From: Dasania phycosphaerae
GTDB lineage: Bacteria > Pseudomonadota > Gammaproteobacteria > Pseudomonadales > Dasaniaceae
Assembly: GCF_026891035.1 (NCBI RefSeq)
Contig: NZ_JAPTGG010000013.1
Coordinates: 62,001 to 126,000 of the forward strand
DNA length: 64,000 bases
Reading direction: 5' to 3'
Shown: positions 42,978 to 52,068 of the stretch, piece by piece
Layout of the letters: each line of letters begins with the position of its first letter
How positions within the stretch are numbered: position 1 is the first letter of the stretch
Program-made: the position numbers and the translations under genes
The notes under the pieces: model-generated
What the model saw: only the letters and a program-made list of their open reading frames with translations
Told to the model about the DNA's origin: nothing
Database searches by the model: none

Positions 42978-43588
42978 TCTACGTCAAACCTCAGTTTTTG
43001 CCGGGATCTAGCTGACTACCAGCCTTTATCTACGCCAAACCTCACCAAAAACTCCTCCCAAAGTCCAAAAATCACGCTGGAACAGCATTTTTTACTTAGG
43101 TTTTAGATAGAGTTGGGCATCAAATTCATAAGAAGCGATGGAAGCAAAGGTTTGGGATAGAGTAGGGCAGAGCATAAAAAACTCCCAAATAAGGTAAATT
43201 TCTATGTTTTTGTACAAATTTCATTCGTAATTCGTCAATTTTTACAAACACTTAGCTAGAACAAGCAACAACACAAGGCCAACTCTATGCCAAACCTTAC
43301 TAAGGTTTGAGATAGAGCAATACCAAGGTTTGGCATAGAAAGGGCATATCTGGTCAAAAATCGAACTACAAATACTAAGGTTTACGCTAGAGAAAGGGGA
43401 TCATGAACAGCCATCTGTGCATAAACCTGTGTTTAAGCTGTGTATATCGTGTGGATAGGTCTGTATAAAAAAAGGAAGGATAGGGTTTGACATAGAATAA
43501 TACCAAGGTTTGGCAGTGAATACCACTTAGGATTCACATAGAACAGTAGCAAGGTTTGACATAGTAAAGCACCAAGGTTTGGCATAGC
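42978..43588. repeat. oriV iterons
   Basis: At least twelve copies of AAGGTTTGRCATAGA. Rightward: 43097 (weak), 43148, 43302, 43325, 43377 (weak), 43482, 43505, 43528 (weak), 43551, 43574; leftward: 42978, 43029, 43284. The block 43482-43588 is phased at exactly 23 bases, as are 43302 and 43325. The pair 43283-43317 is a head-to-head inverted iteron, as used for autoregulation or handcuffing. Starts right after repA. Confidence 0.88.
43416..43458 (-). promoter_or_regulatory. DnaA boxes in oriV
   Basis: TGTGCATAA (43416-43424; matches the DnaA consensus TTATNCACA) and TGTGGATAG (43450-43458; one mismatch) lie between two iteron groups. Host DnaA probably helps open the origin. Confidence 0.65.
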
Positions 43589-43660
43589 ATAAAAATGAAG
43601 GAGGCTAGTAATATCAAGGGTTACAGGGCAATTACCGAGAAACCCTACCGTAGGCCTACC

Positions 43661-43790
43661 GTTTTTAATCCGTCATTAATCCGTTATTTATTTTATTTAA
43701 ACAGATAATAAATACTTTGTATTTATTATAGTTAATCCGACCTACGGTCCCAAATGTGAAGGCGCAAAGATAATATTTTTTATTTTTAAA
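43661..43790. other. AT-rich unwinding region of oriV
   Basis: A very AT-rich stretch (43675-43735, again 43765-43795) just beyond the last iteron, typical of the DNA unwinding element. It contains TTAATCCG three times (43665, 43677, 43733 region), perhaps helicase or initiator contacts. No gene seen between 43589 and 43840. Confidence 0.55.
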
Positions 43791-43840
43791 AAGGAAAGAA
43801 AGCCTTCACAAAACGTAAAGGCTAAATGATCAGGAGTTCA

Positions 43841-44197
43841 TCAGGATGCCTTAGAAGCCATTTTGTCATCTACCCTTAAACCAGCCTCACGAAACTTCAG
43901 ATAAGTCACCACCGCTGTATAGAGAGCCCTTGTAGTGTTGCAATTCCACTGTTCTTCCAAGACTTTAATCTGATCAGCAGTATCGCTGACATAGTAAGAG
44001 CGATTATCACCATCTTTGGGATTTGCTATAGCAACTAACTTTTCTTTGTTTTCTATTGCCCAGTACACAGCAGCATCGAACATTTGATATTGATACTTGA
44101 AAGCACTGTCTACGGCGCAAACGAGCTTCATCGTCTGTCTATCATCGTCACTCAGCTTGAGAGTGAATGCGGTCAGCTTTGTTTTGTCTTGTGTCAT
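43841..44197 (-). CDS. Hypothetical protein next to oriV
   Basis: 118 residues. The N-terminus LTAFTLKLSDDDRQTMKLV resembles a ribbon-helix-helix opening, followed by helices with TTRALYTAVVTYLKF, so a small DNA-binding dimer is plausible (copy control or relaxosome accessory). It runs towards oriV and is divergent from traI. No family name. Confidence 0.5.
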   Translation of the reverse strand: MTQDKTKLTAFTLKLSDDDRQTMKLVCAVDSAFKYQYQMFDAAVYWAIENKEKLVAIANPKDGDNRSYYVSDTADQIKVLEEQWNCNTTRALYTAVVTYLKFREAGLRVDDKMASKAS

Positions 44198-44283
44198 ATC
44201 CAGCCGTTTACCATAGTATGAAGTTTAAAGTTTCCGATTCTCCAGATTTTCCTACACAAGACCTACCGCTACGATGCTTTTTA

Positions 44284-44306
44284 GGTCAGGCTCCACTGAC
44301 CCTTTT
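44284..44306 (+). terminator. Hairpin with T tract in the traI leader
   Basis: GGTCAG-GCTCCA-CTGACC then CTTTTT, 54 bases before traI. A factor-independent terminator at this position would attenuate relaxase expression or block readthrough from oriV. Confidence 0.6.
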
Positions 44307-44359
44307 TCCCTCCAATACAGCTTTAGACTAAGGCATCCTATCGTTGCGGAGGTATGCCC

Positions 44360-46276
44360 ATGTTAACTACATTTTTTAGACGTAAACCGGATCAAAACGA
44401 AGTTGTTCAGTCATTACCAAAGTATTCGATTGCGAGATCCGGGAAGGAACTTTTGAATACTTCTGAGCGGCAAGCCCTGATAAGAAAGATCAAACGACTC
44501 TTCAGCATTACTGAAGAGGTATGGGCTAATCACTACCTCTATGCGATAGAACAATTCGCTGAGTTAGTTCAGGAGGTTCCTGCATCTGAAATCCACCATC
44601 ATTCAAAAGCTGGAGGCTTGATTGACCACACTCTCGAAGCGCTCCATGCGGGCATTAGAATTGCTCAAGGATATGTCTTACCTCCAAATTCAGAACCAGA
44701 ACATATTGCTTCAGCATCTGATCGCTGGAGGTTTGGAGCTTTCATTGCGATTCTCGCGCATGATATAGGCAAGATCGTAACCGATATTGAGGTTGTTTAC
44801 AGGGAAAGGGGAGGGGAGTTCCAACATTGGCATCCCTGGTATGGAAACATTCCTGTTGAAGCAGAGTACAGTTACCGATACAAAAAGCGAGCTAGTAACG
44901 CCAAGATAGCGAAATCGCTTCATGAAAAAGCTGCAATGTCTCTTTTGCCAAGGCTGCTGACCAGGAAAGCTGCTCAGTGGATTTTTGAGGACACAGAACT
45001 TCTTGCTCAACTCTTTAGCACAGTGACCCACTCAACCTTTGGAGGACAGACCATCGCAGAAATCGTAAGAACTGCTGATAGTGCAAGCGTAGCTAATAAT
45101 CTTGGAGCCAATACCGGCTTAAGAACGGATCATTCGAGTGCCGTACCACTACATGAGAAGTTGATAGTTTCTCTAAGGAAGTTAATCAATGACGGAGATC
45201 TCAAACGCAATAAGCCGGGTGCAGCCATATGGGTAACTGAAACTGATACATGGGTGGTATCAAAAGCGACAATGGAGGCTGTGAGAGTCCAGTTATTAAA
45301 CGAAGGCCACAAAGGTATCCCAAAAAACATTGTGCGCTTATTTGAAGTGTTGAGGGAGCATGATTTACTGATACCGAACTCAGAAGGGGATAGTGTCTGG
45401 ACCGCAGAGATAAACGACTTTGCTAAGAACTGGCAACAGAAACTAACTTTCTTGAGATTTAAGAACGAAATCATCTGGCCAACAAGTAACCCTGATACCT
45501 TTGATGGTGAAGTGCTACCGGTCGATAAGGCTGGGAATGTTATTGAAAGTGATCCGGAGGAATCTGAAAACGCCACTCAAACACAGCAGCCTGTTGTGGA
45601 TAAGAACGCGGAGGTACTAAATCAAAAGATTGATGATGATAAGCCGCTTATACAGCCCCCAAAGGAATTGCCTGAAGCTAAGACCGAACACGAAGTTTTA
45701 CAAGTCAAGCAGAGACAGCCTGAAATCAAATTGCCAACAACGAAGTCTCTGTCAAACCTTACTGCTAAGCAAACACAAGTACAGATCCGGGAAGATGCTC
45801 AAAGCTCTGTCCATGCCAGTACCGGCGTTAGCTCCAGTGAAGCTAAGAACTTGTGGAAGCACTCCAGAAGAGTGCAAGAAGACCTTCTTGTGCAAAACGA
45901 CTTCGTTGCCTGGTTGTTGAAGGGCATCTCGCGCCGGAACATTCGAGTGAATGAATCAAAGGCTCCGGTACATATCCTAGAAAACCACGTTGCTTTGGTA
46001 ACACCGGCGATTTTCAACCTGTACCTGGACAAAAATTCGCTGAAGAAACGCTTATACGAGAAAAGGGCAGGGGACAAGAAAGTCTATACCTTACTCCAGA
46101 AAGAACTGGAATCACTTGACATTCATCAGCGAGGCTCGAATGGTCAAAACATTGTCCGGATGTCCGTTGAAGGGCAACGAACCCAAGCAGAGTTGCGGGT
46201 ATACCTGCTCAATAGGGAATGTTTTCCTTCTTTAGCAAACTTCAGTGCAAACAAGGCTATGACTATTCACCTTTGA
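44360..46276 (+). CDS. traI: MOBH relaxase TraI
   Basis: 638 residues from ATG 44360, seven bases after GGAGG (an ATG two codons earlier is too close to it). N-terminal TraI_2 domain with the three-His run EIHHHSKAGGLIDHTLE (His 79-81, 90) and HD motif LAHDIGK near 133, as in the MOBH family; C-terminal TraI_2_C domain (about 510-638), with a disordered linker between. It nicks oriT and leads the strand into the TraD/MPF_G channel. Usual length for genomic-island relaxases. All motif residues are intact. Confidence 0.93.
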   Translation: MLTTFFRRKPDQNEVVQSLPKYSIARSGKELLNTSERQALIRKIKRLFSITEEVWANHYLYAIEQFAELVQEVPASEIHHHSKAGGLIDHTLEALHAGIRIAQGYVLPPNSEPEHIASASDRWRFGAFIAILAHDIGKIVTDIEVVYRERGGEFQHWHPWYGNIPVEAEYSYRYKKRASNAKIAKSLHEKAAMSLLPRLLTRKAAQWIFEDTELLAQLFSTVTHSTFGGQTIAEIVRTADSASVANNLGANTGLRTDHSSAVPLHEKLIVSLRKLINDGDLKRNKPGAAIWVTETDTWVVSKATMEAVRVQLLNEGHKGIPKNIVRLFEVLREHDLLIPNSEGDSVWTAEINDFAKNWQQKLTFLRFKNEIIWPTSNPDTFDGEVLPVDKAGNVIESDPEESENATQTQQPVVDKNAEVLNQKIDDDKPLIQPPKELPEAKTEHEVLQVKQRQPEIKLPTTKSLSNLTAKQTQVQIREDAQSSVHASTGVSSSEAKNLWKHSRRVQEDLLVQNDFVAWLLKGISRRNIRVNESKAPVHILENHVALVTPAIFNLYLDKNSLKKRLYEKRAGDKKVYTLLQKELESLDIHQRGSNGQNIVRMSVEGQRTQAELRVYLLNRECFPSLANFSANKAMTIHL

Positions 46277-46512
46277 CAAGCCGGAAGGGAGGATAGCCAT
46301 ATATCCTGCCGTTTTGGATGTCCATCATGGACTTTCGCTATCAAAATGAGTATATTTGATTCTATAATTTTTATTGCACTTGGGCTCCGGAAAGAGACAA
46401 GAACTACAATAAATTGTGTCGTAAGTAGGATTTTCATCGCCTGAGCCCCTATTTGTGGCTGTCCATGCTGCAATGATAGGAGGCTCACCCCAAAAAGGTA
46501 ATAGCGCGAACA
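46277..46512. other. Intergenic region after traI
   Basis: 236 bases. It holds AGGATA (46290) / TATCCT (46302), a weak hairpin close to the traI stop, and GTCCAT-C-ATGGAC (46319-46331). Two minus-strand open frames here look spurious. Promoter for the gene at 46513 presumably lies here. Confidence 0.35.
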
Positions 46513-47106
46513 ATGAACACTAACCGAAACACTGAACTTGAAGCCTTTGAACTACCAGGCGACAGGCTTAATCACATTCTGGACCAAATAGGCTTCAAGC
46601 AAGGAAGGGGTAGGGTAGCTGAATTTCAGAATTATCTTGCTGAAAAATCCCCAAGCGTTTTTTCTGATTTGAAGTATACAACCGTTCGGTCGTGGTTTCA
46701 GGAGCACTCTCCTCCGATGCGGAAAATTGATACTGCTATCCAAACGCTTCAGTTTGAGTACAAATTTCACCACGACATTTCTCAGATAAAGACCTGGTGG
46801 AAAGTTGGAGGTTTTTATCCATTCGTCAACGAATCTGGCGAACCGACTCCGTCAATTACAGATCTCCAGCAGGAAGCTAAAGACAACGAGGAAAAACTAC
46901 AGTTTGTTATCATGTCGCTTGTTACAGAAGAGACAGGTGAGCATTTTAAATCGTTGTCCAGTAAAGATCTGGTTAAGCTAAAGGACAAAGTTGCTCAATT
47001 CGCACAAGACTACTCTGATCCATTTAAAACGGACTGCCCATCTGAATATTTGCGTATGGCGATTAAGGCAGAGTTGTCCGAACTTCTGAATAAAAAGAAA
47101 AAATGA
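46513..47106 (+). CDS. Putative DNA-binding regulator
   Basis: 197 residues. The N-terminal part (about 15-75) with LNHILDQIGFKQGRGRVAEF and TTVRSWFQEHSPPMRKI looks like a helix-turn-helix of a repressor; the C-terminal half is helical and charged. No family I can name. It follows traI with weak ribosome site. The pseudogene begins one base later. Confidence 0.5.
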   Translation: MNTNRNTELEAFELPGDRLNHILDQIGFKQGRGRVAEFQNYLAEKSPSVFSDLKYTTVRSWFQEHSPPMRKIDTAIQTLQFEYKFHHDISQIKTWWKVGGFYPFVNESGEPTPSITDLQQEAKDNEEKLQFVIMSLVTEETGEHFKSLSSKDLVKLKDKVAQFAQDYSDPFKTDCPSEYLRMAIKAELSELLNKKKK

Positions 47107-47107
47107 T

Positions 47108-48005
47108 ATGCGCCGGTTTCCACAGGTTAATATCGGCGGACTTCTTTTGGTTGCGCTCTAAATGCCCTCGCAAGACTGGCTTGTGCAGAAGTCATGGTTG
47201 TGGTCCCCGAACATTCTGATCAATATGCTAGTCTTGCTCATTCCATAATCCAGGCTGCACCTGGAAGTGCAGGGCAACTGAAGCTGTATACTGATTTACC
47301 GGCATCACTCGATGACTAGAATTGGTAGTCACTATTGGCACTGAGGCTACCCATGCAGTCAACCTGGACGAGCGATTCAGATACATTCCCGTTTTAAATG
47401 GTTTTATTCCACGATCTGAATACCGTTCTGGCCCCTTACGGTCGGCGGTATTCAGCGATATAAACCCTGCAATACACATCAAGCTGATCAAGCAACTGTA
47501 TCCCGAGCGATATCCTCGTATCGGAGTTTTTTTTAATAGTGAGACAAAATTCCTATTTGGGCGTGTTTCGCCTGATATAATTGGCGAGTTTTCCTTGGTG
47601 CAGAAGGAGTTGAATGAGACTGAGAATCCGGCTCAGCTCATCGCTCGATTTGTAGAGGAAAACAATCTAGACGCATTCATTCTTATACCGTCCAGTATAA
47701 TTTATGATCCACACTCGCTAAAGGCGATGCTCTATTCACTCTATCAACTCAAAGTTCCGGCGATCGCGTATACGCCGAGATTAGTTGAAGGGGGAGTAGG
47801 GTGCGTCGTTGCTGCCTACTTCGACAAGGAACTTGTCTTGTCGGAAATGGTAAACAGAATTCACTGATTTTATGAAACGAGAAAGTTGTCTGCTATGAAC
47901 TCGATACCAACTAAGGCCAAGGTAGTTGTTAATTCAAAATTAGCAGAGGCGTTTCAGTTGAATTTGAGAAATCTCATGAAGTATGGAGAAATACATGAAC
48001 AGTAA
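47108..48005 (+). pseudogene. Broken ABC substrate-binding-like protein (PF04392 type)
   Basis: Three fragments read as one protein: signal-like MRRFPQVNIGGLLLVAL in frame 2 (47108-47161), then AEVMVVVPEHSDQYASLAHS in frame 1 (to about 47316), then ELVVTIGTEAT onward in frame 0 from about 47319 to a stop at 47865-47867, with the tail TKAKVVVNSKLAEAFQLN continuing in the same frame to TAA 48003-48005. So two frameshifts and one in-frame stop. The end overlaps the kinase ATG by 11 bases, suggesting the pair was once translationally coupled: a ligand-binding periplasmic protein feeding a sensor kinase. Domain call is moderate. Sequencing error could explain single shifts but not three lesions together. 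Confidence 0.75.
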
Positions 48006-49953
48006 GAAAAGGATTTCCTATAAGACATTACTTTGCGCATCAGTGGTACTAATTTCGATCGTCATTTACGCGCCGATCATTTTTACCATACACCATCAAA
48101 ATGTAAAGCTTGTTGAGTTAGGGCTTAAAAACATCAAGGGTATTACCGAGCTCTATTCAACAAATATCCTTGCCTATGCAATTGAAGCGGGTAACAAAGA
48201 AATCATTAATGCTACTCTTGATGATCTGAAAGGTTACAGCTTTATCTACAGTATTACTGTTCTTGACTCGAATAATAACATTATCGGCTTTGTAAAAAGC
48301 GATGGATATGATGTTGTAGAGGTCTCTGATCTTAGTTCAAAAGAATTACCGATCTACTCAGCGTCATCAATAACGAGGTCGGTAATCGAAAATGATATTT
48401 TGAATGAAGATAGTGATTCTCCTGACCGGAAGCATGTGGGTACATTATTAATTTCGTACACTGATATTTTCGGTGCCAATGCAGCGATTTCTCCTATTCT
48501 AAAATCCCTTCTATTTTCATTTTTATTTGGCGTCATAACCGTCGTTATTTTTTTTGTCGTTCTCCGCTCCATCATCAGGAATTTCTCTAACATGGTAGTC
48601 TCAGCTAATCGACTGGCCCGAGGTGAAAGGGGAATACGATTATCAGAAGATTCTACAATTAGGGAAATCGCACAATTTTCTGAATCCTTCAATACGATTT
48701 CCAAAGAGTTGGAAAAAAATTGGAGTGATATTGAACATCAAGAACAGCTCTATGAGCTAAAGCACAACATATTGCAGATCGCTGCTCACGAACTCAGAAC
48801 TCCAATCGGAAGTATTAAGACTTTTCTTGATATAGCAATCCATCACAACTCTGAAAAGCGTCATGCGGATGTTTTGTCAACGCTTAAAAAATGTTTCTCT
48901 GATATTGCTGTCCTTGATCGACACATTATTTCAATACTTTCTTTGTCCGCACTCGAAAACGGATCGCTAACCAGAAATGATGATTGGGTAGATGTCAGAA
49001 AATTATTCTCTGATCTCGATAAGCAGTTTTCAGTAAAGTGTAAAGCTAAACAGACCGTATCTTGGAATTGCTTTGCTGTGGGCAATATGTGTGATCAAGT
49101 TTACATTGATTATGACCTGGTATCGATCATCGTCTCAAATGCTATCGATAATGCGGTGAAATACACCAATAGGGGATTCGTTAAAGTATCGTACAAGGTA
49201 GAAGATAAAGCCCTCCTCGTTACTGTTCATGATAGTGGTGTTGGGTTGACAGAAAAAGATATTGAGGTCTTAACGGCTCGACCAAATCAATTGCAGAATC
49301 ATATCAAGCGCAAACGAGATGGTTGGGGAATCGGAATGGCCACGATGCACAAATTCGCAGATTTCCTTGGTGGAACAATTGAGATTGAAAGTAAAATGGA
49401 CTTTGGCACGAAAGTATCCATTCGGATTCCTGCCGATTGTAAATCTGAATTAATTGCCATCGAGAACGAAACTGCGTTGGAAAGTAGAACAGAGGTAGTA
49501 TCTGTAGGCAACGGTTTAGGGTTTAGTTCATCCTATGTGCATAACGTGGTCGAGGGTGGATTAAAGGTATTGGTGATTGATAACGACGCACAGTATCTTA
49601 GCCAAATGGAAGAGCTCCTATCGCCAGACTTTCTTCGGAGAAAAGATGTTCAAGTCACCTTTTGCTCAAGCTCATCCGATGCGATAAGGCATGTGGAGGA
49701 TTTTGAATTCGACCTGCTTTTGATCGACTACCATATGCCTGGTATGGATGGATTGCAGTTCCTTCGTTTTCTTCACGACAACGAGCACGAGTGTAAAGAT
49801 GCCACCAAAATTGTGATAAGTGCGGACGCGAACATCCCGGAGGCAGTAAGGAGTGAAATGCTGTCTATGGCAGACAAGGTAATGAGCAAGGGGATAACGT
49901 CTGCTGATATTAGAAATATGATTCGGGCGATCTCATTAAGATCTGTGAGTTAA
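47995..49953 (+). CDS. Hybrid sensor histidine kinase / response regulator
   Basis: 652 residues from ATG 47995, GGAG six bases upstream. Membrane span 1 about 14-33, periplasmic sensor to about 160, span 2 about 168-188, HAMP-like linker, HisKA with His265 (HELRTPIGS), HATPase (NAIDNAVKYT; DSGVGL; GWGIGMATM) and a C-terminal receiver with phospho-acceptor Asp near 577 (LLIDYHMPGMDG). All catalytic motifs are intact even though the binding-protein gene upstream is broken. Output regulator unknown; the free receiver at 2453 is a possible target. Confidence 0.93.
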   Translation: MNSKKRISYKTLLCASVVLISIVIYAPIIFTIHHQNVKLVELGLKNIKGITELYSTNILAYAIEAGNKEIINATLDDLKGYSFIYSITVLDSNNNIIGFVKSDGYDVVEVSDLSSKELPIYSASSITRSVIENDILNEDSDSPDRKHVGTLLISYTDIFGANAAISPILKSLLFSFLFGVITVVIFFVVLRSIIRNFSNMVVSANRLARGERGIRLSEDSTIREIAQFSESFNTISKELEKNWSDIEHQEQLYELKHNILQIAAHELRTPIGSIKTFLDIAIHHNSEKRHADVLSTLKKCFSDIAVLDRHIISILSLSALENGSLTRNDDWVDVRKLFSDLDKQFSVKCKAKQTVSWNCFAVGNMCDQVYIDYDLVSIIVSNAIDNAVKYTNRGFVKVSYKVEDKALLVTVHDSGVGLTEKDIEVLTARPNQLQNHIKRKRDGWGIGMATMHKFADFLGGTIEIESKMDFGTKVSIRIPADCKSELIAIENETALESRTEVVSVGNGLGFSSSYVHNVVEGGLKVLVIDNDAQYLSQMEELLSPDFLRRKDVQVTFCSSSSDAIRHVEDFEFDLLLIDYHMPGMDGLQFLRFLHDNEHECKDATKIVISADANIPEAVRSEMLSMADKVMSKGITSADIRNMIRAISLRSVS

Positions 49954-49967
49954 TTTGAGAGGTAGAC

Positions 49968-50693
49968 TTGGGCAGTAATAGAAACGAACCATGCCCTTGC
50001 GGAAGTGGCAAGAAATACAAAAAGTGTTGTCTGAATCAAGTCGCGAAGGACAAGGCCGTAATTTCATCTGAATTATCGGACGCTCTGGATAAACCATGTT
50101 GGTACCACGGAACCGACCAGATCTTTAGTGCTTGGAAACTTCCCCCTCCCAAGAAACCAGGAGAAGATTTACTTGTGCCGCATACCGCCATCTTTTTTAC
50201 TATCAATCGTAACTTCGCAAAGGAAGCTGGAACGAGATTGGTCAGGGTATCTCTATCATCCAACGCCAGGTTATTAGATACGGTTGCTGATTACGCAGCC
50301 TCTGAGAATCTGCGTCGAGAGGTAATGCGCAATCCGATGGCATCAAGGACATTTAATGTGAATCATGACTTCTGGCATGAAGGGTGGTTAACAGGAAATG
50401 TATTGAGGCTCGCGTACAACGATCCAGCTATGCCTGCACATTTAGATAAGATGGCTTCTGATTTGGCAGCTCATACTGGGCTACCATTCGATACAGCGTA
50501 TTCTGTTGTAGGACATAACAGCGCCAGAGGATTAATTGAGTTGATATGCGTCTCAGCTAAGCGCCTTGGTTACGATGCATTATATGGGCATGAGGTTGAT
50601 CGACATTCAGAGCCAGGAAAGGCAATTGCTCAACCTTGGCTGGCAGTAATGTCAAATGGAGTCGTGTCTTCGCCAGAGTGGATAGACGTTTAA
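49968..50693 (+). CDS. SEC-C protein with ADP-ribosyltransferase-like motif
   Basis: 241 residues from a TTG start with AGAGG five bases upstream. Residues 7-21 are a SEC-C zinc motif (CPCGSGKKYKKCC). Residues about 44-241 open with WYHGT (Tyr46-His47-Gly48-Thr49), the first strand motif of H-Y-E ADP-ribosyltransferases and RES/Tpt1-like folds, and end with ALYGHEVDR and QPWLAVMS. I infer an NAD-using toxin or modifier brought to its target by the SEC-C part; no such assignment is proven. It follows the kinase at 14 bases, so may be co-transcribed. Confidence 0.6.
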   Translation: MGSNRNEPCPCGSGKKYKKCCLNQVAKDKAVISSELSDALDKPCWYHGTDQIFSAWKLPPPKKPGEDLLVPHTAIFFTINRNFAKEAGTRLVRVSLSSNARLLDTVADYAASENLRREVMRNPMASRTFNVNHDFWHEGWLTGNVLRLAYNDPAMPAHLDKMASDLAAHTGLPFDTAYSVVGHNSARGLIELICVSAKRLGYDALYGHEVDRHSEPGKAIAQPWLAVMSNGVVSSPEWIDV

Positions 50694-50706
50694 TTGTATT
50701 GGCTCC

Positions 50707-51726
50707 TTATCCCGGTTTCTTGTCCTTATCCTCCTGCCTGGGGGAAAGCTTGTCGATTACTACTTTTAGCACATCAAGCTCGGTAGAGAGCTTGTCGTTT
50801 GCTTTTACGAGCGCAGCGTTCTCAGATTTCAGCTTTATATTTTCCTCGTCAGACTCTTGCAGCGTGGCTATCGTTTTGAGGTGTCCCTGTATCTCTGTTG
50901 AAAGCTTTTCGAGTTCTGAGGATAAATCGACTAACTTTGATGAATGCTCAGAGATTAGACGATCCTTTTGTTCTATCTGGACAATGAAGGATTGCTCTTT
51001 TTGGCTTGCTTCGGCGAGACGTTCTTTAAGGGCCGTAAGTTCCAATCCCTGTTTACTGACGACAGTGGTTTTCTCTTCCAATTGGGTCTTCACTCGGTCT
51101 GCGGATCGATTGGATTGCTCAAGCGCTTCCTTGTAGCCCTGGAGGGTTCGAGCGTGTTCATCTTTGAGCAGAACCACTAACTCTTTGTGCTCAGCCTTAG
51201 TGGACTCCAGGTGTAGCTTGGTATCTTTCAATGAGGTATTCGTGCTATCTAGTTTTTCTTCCAGGGACAATGTGCGTTGCTTCTGCTCTGCCAAAGCCTT
51301 GCGCTCAGCGTTAAGTTCAGTTTGAAGCTGTTCGATTTTTTTTAAACTGGAGTCTGCGCGACTGGTCTCATCTTTCAGCTTGGCGCTCATATCGGCCAAT
51401 TGGTCTCGATATGACTTAACTCGTTCTCTTTCAGAGGACAGCTCTTCAATCAGGCCAGCTTTTTCATTTCGGATCTGTTCTTCGTACTGCTCATTCAACT
51501 CGACTACCACCGGGCGCACCAAGTTAACGATTCGCTTTGTCAGCGGATCTTCGTCCTGGTATTCGATGTCCAGCCCCATGCCTTTCAGGTAATAGAGGAT
51601 TTTGGCCTCAGAGCCTTTCCCGAGTACCGATCTTACCTGGTAAGGATTAATTGGCTTTCCCTTGCCCTGAAGCATTCGCACTGCTTCTTCAACGTCCTCG
51701 TATCCAATAACCGGCGGTCTAGCCAT
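50707..51726 (-). CDS. kfrA: KfrA-like DNA-binding coiled-coil protein
   Basis: 339 residues from ATG 51726 (GAGG nine bases upstream; a longer upstream frame is rejected). KfrA_N DNA-binding domain about 1-75 (GYEDVEEAVRMLQGKGKPIN) followed by 240 residues of coiled coil. KfrA proteins bind their own promoter and form filaments aiding plasmid stability. Inverted repeats in the upstream gap (51778-51860) are likely operators. Convergent with the SEC-C gene. Confidence 0.85.
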   Translation of the reverse strand: MARPPVIGYEDVEEAVRMLQGKGKPINPYQVRSVLGKGSEAKILYYLKGMGLDIEYQDEDPLTKRIVNLVRPVVVELNEQYEEQIRNEKAGLIEELSSERERVKSYRDQLADMSAKLKDETSRADSSLKKIEQLQTELNAERKALAEQKQRTLSLEEKLDSTNTSLKDTKLHLESTKAEHKELVVLLKDEHARTLQGYKEALEQSNRSADRVKTQLEEKTTVVSKQGLELTALKERLAEASQKEQSFIVQIEQKDRLISEHSSKLVDLSSELEKLSTEIQGHLKTIATLQESDEENIKLKSENAALVKANDKLSTELDVLKVVIDKLSPRQEDKDKKPG

Positions 51727-51777
51727 TTGTCTGTCCTCGTGAGTGTATCCACAGTCTCTCAGTATAATAGCTTTATA

Positions 51778-51864
51778 TATATCTTGTGACAAGAAACATA
51801 TAAAGATATAGGGCGAAAAGCAGCCTTTAATATGTAATATATAAGGCGTGATAATAGAGCATTA
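51778..51864. promoter_or_regulatory. Operator repeats upstream of kfrA
   Basis: TATATCTT (51778-51785) / AAGATATA (51803-51810), CTTGT-G-ACAAG (51783-51793), and GCCTT...AAGGC around 51828-51852 with a further GCCTTATATTA after it. Repeated AT-rich sites of this kind fit the long operators bound by KfrA; the rest of the 342-base gap (51865-52068) shows nothing I recognise. Confidence 0.5.
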
Positions 51865-52068
51865 TCTAGCCTTATATTAAAATTTGGGATAGGATAGGGT
51901 GGTAAAGTTCGCCAATTTTGAAAAATCACGATTTTTGGCCGCTTTCAAAATATCGGTCAGGTGAAGGCCTGCGGAGGCATCTGGACGAAAACCTACGTTT
52001 TTGATTGGGGTTGCTGGTTGGAAGACCTGGTGTACGTTGGATAGAGAACCCAGTAATTGGAGATAACT

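Noticed and set aside
43416..43458. Possible second replication gene or antisense RNA in oriV
   Set aside because: No open frame of useful length and no clear promoter-hairpin pair; the iterons and DnaA sites explain the region.
46267..46513. Two open frames on the minus strand in the gap after traI
   Set aside because: They overlap each other in different frames, have no ribosome site, and start or end inside the flanking genes; the region is better read as noncoding.
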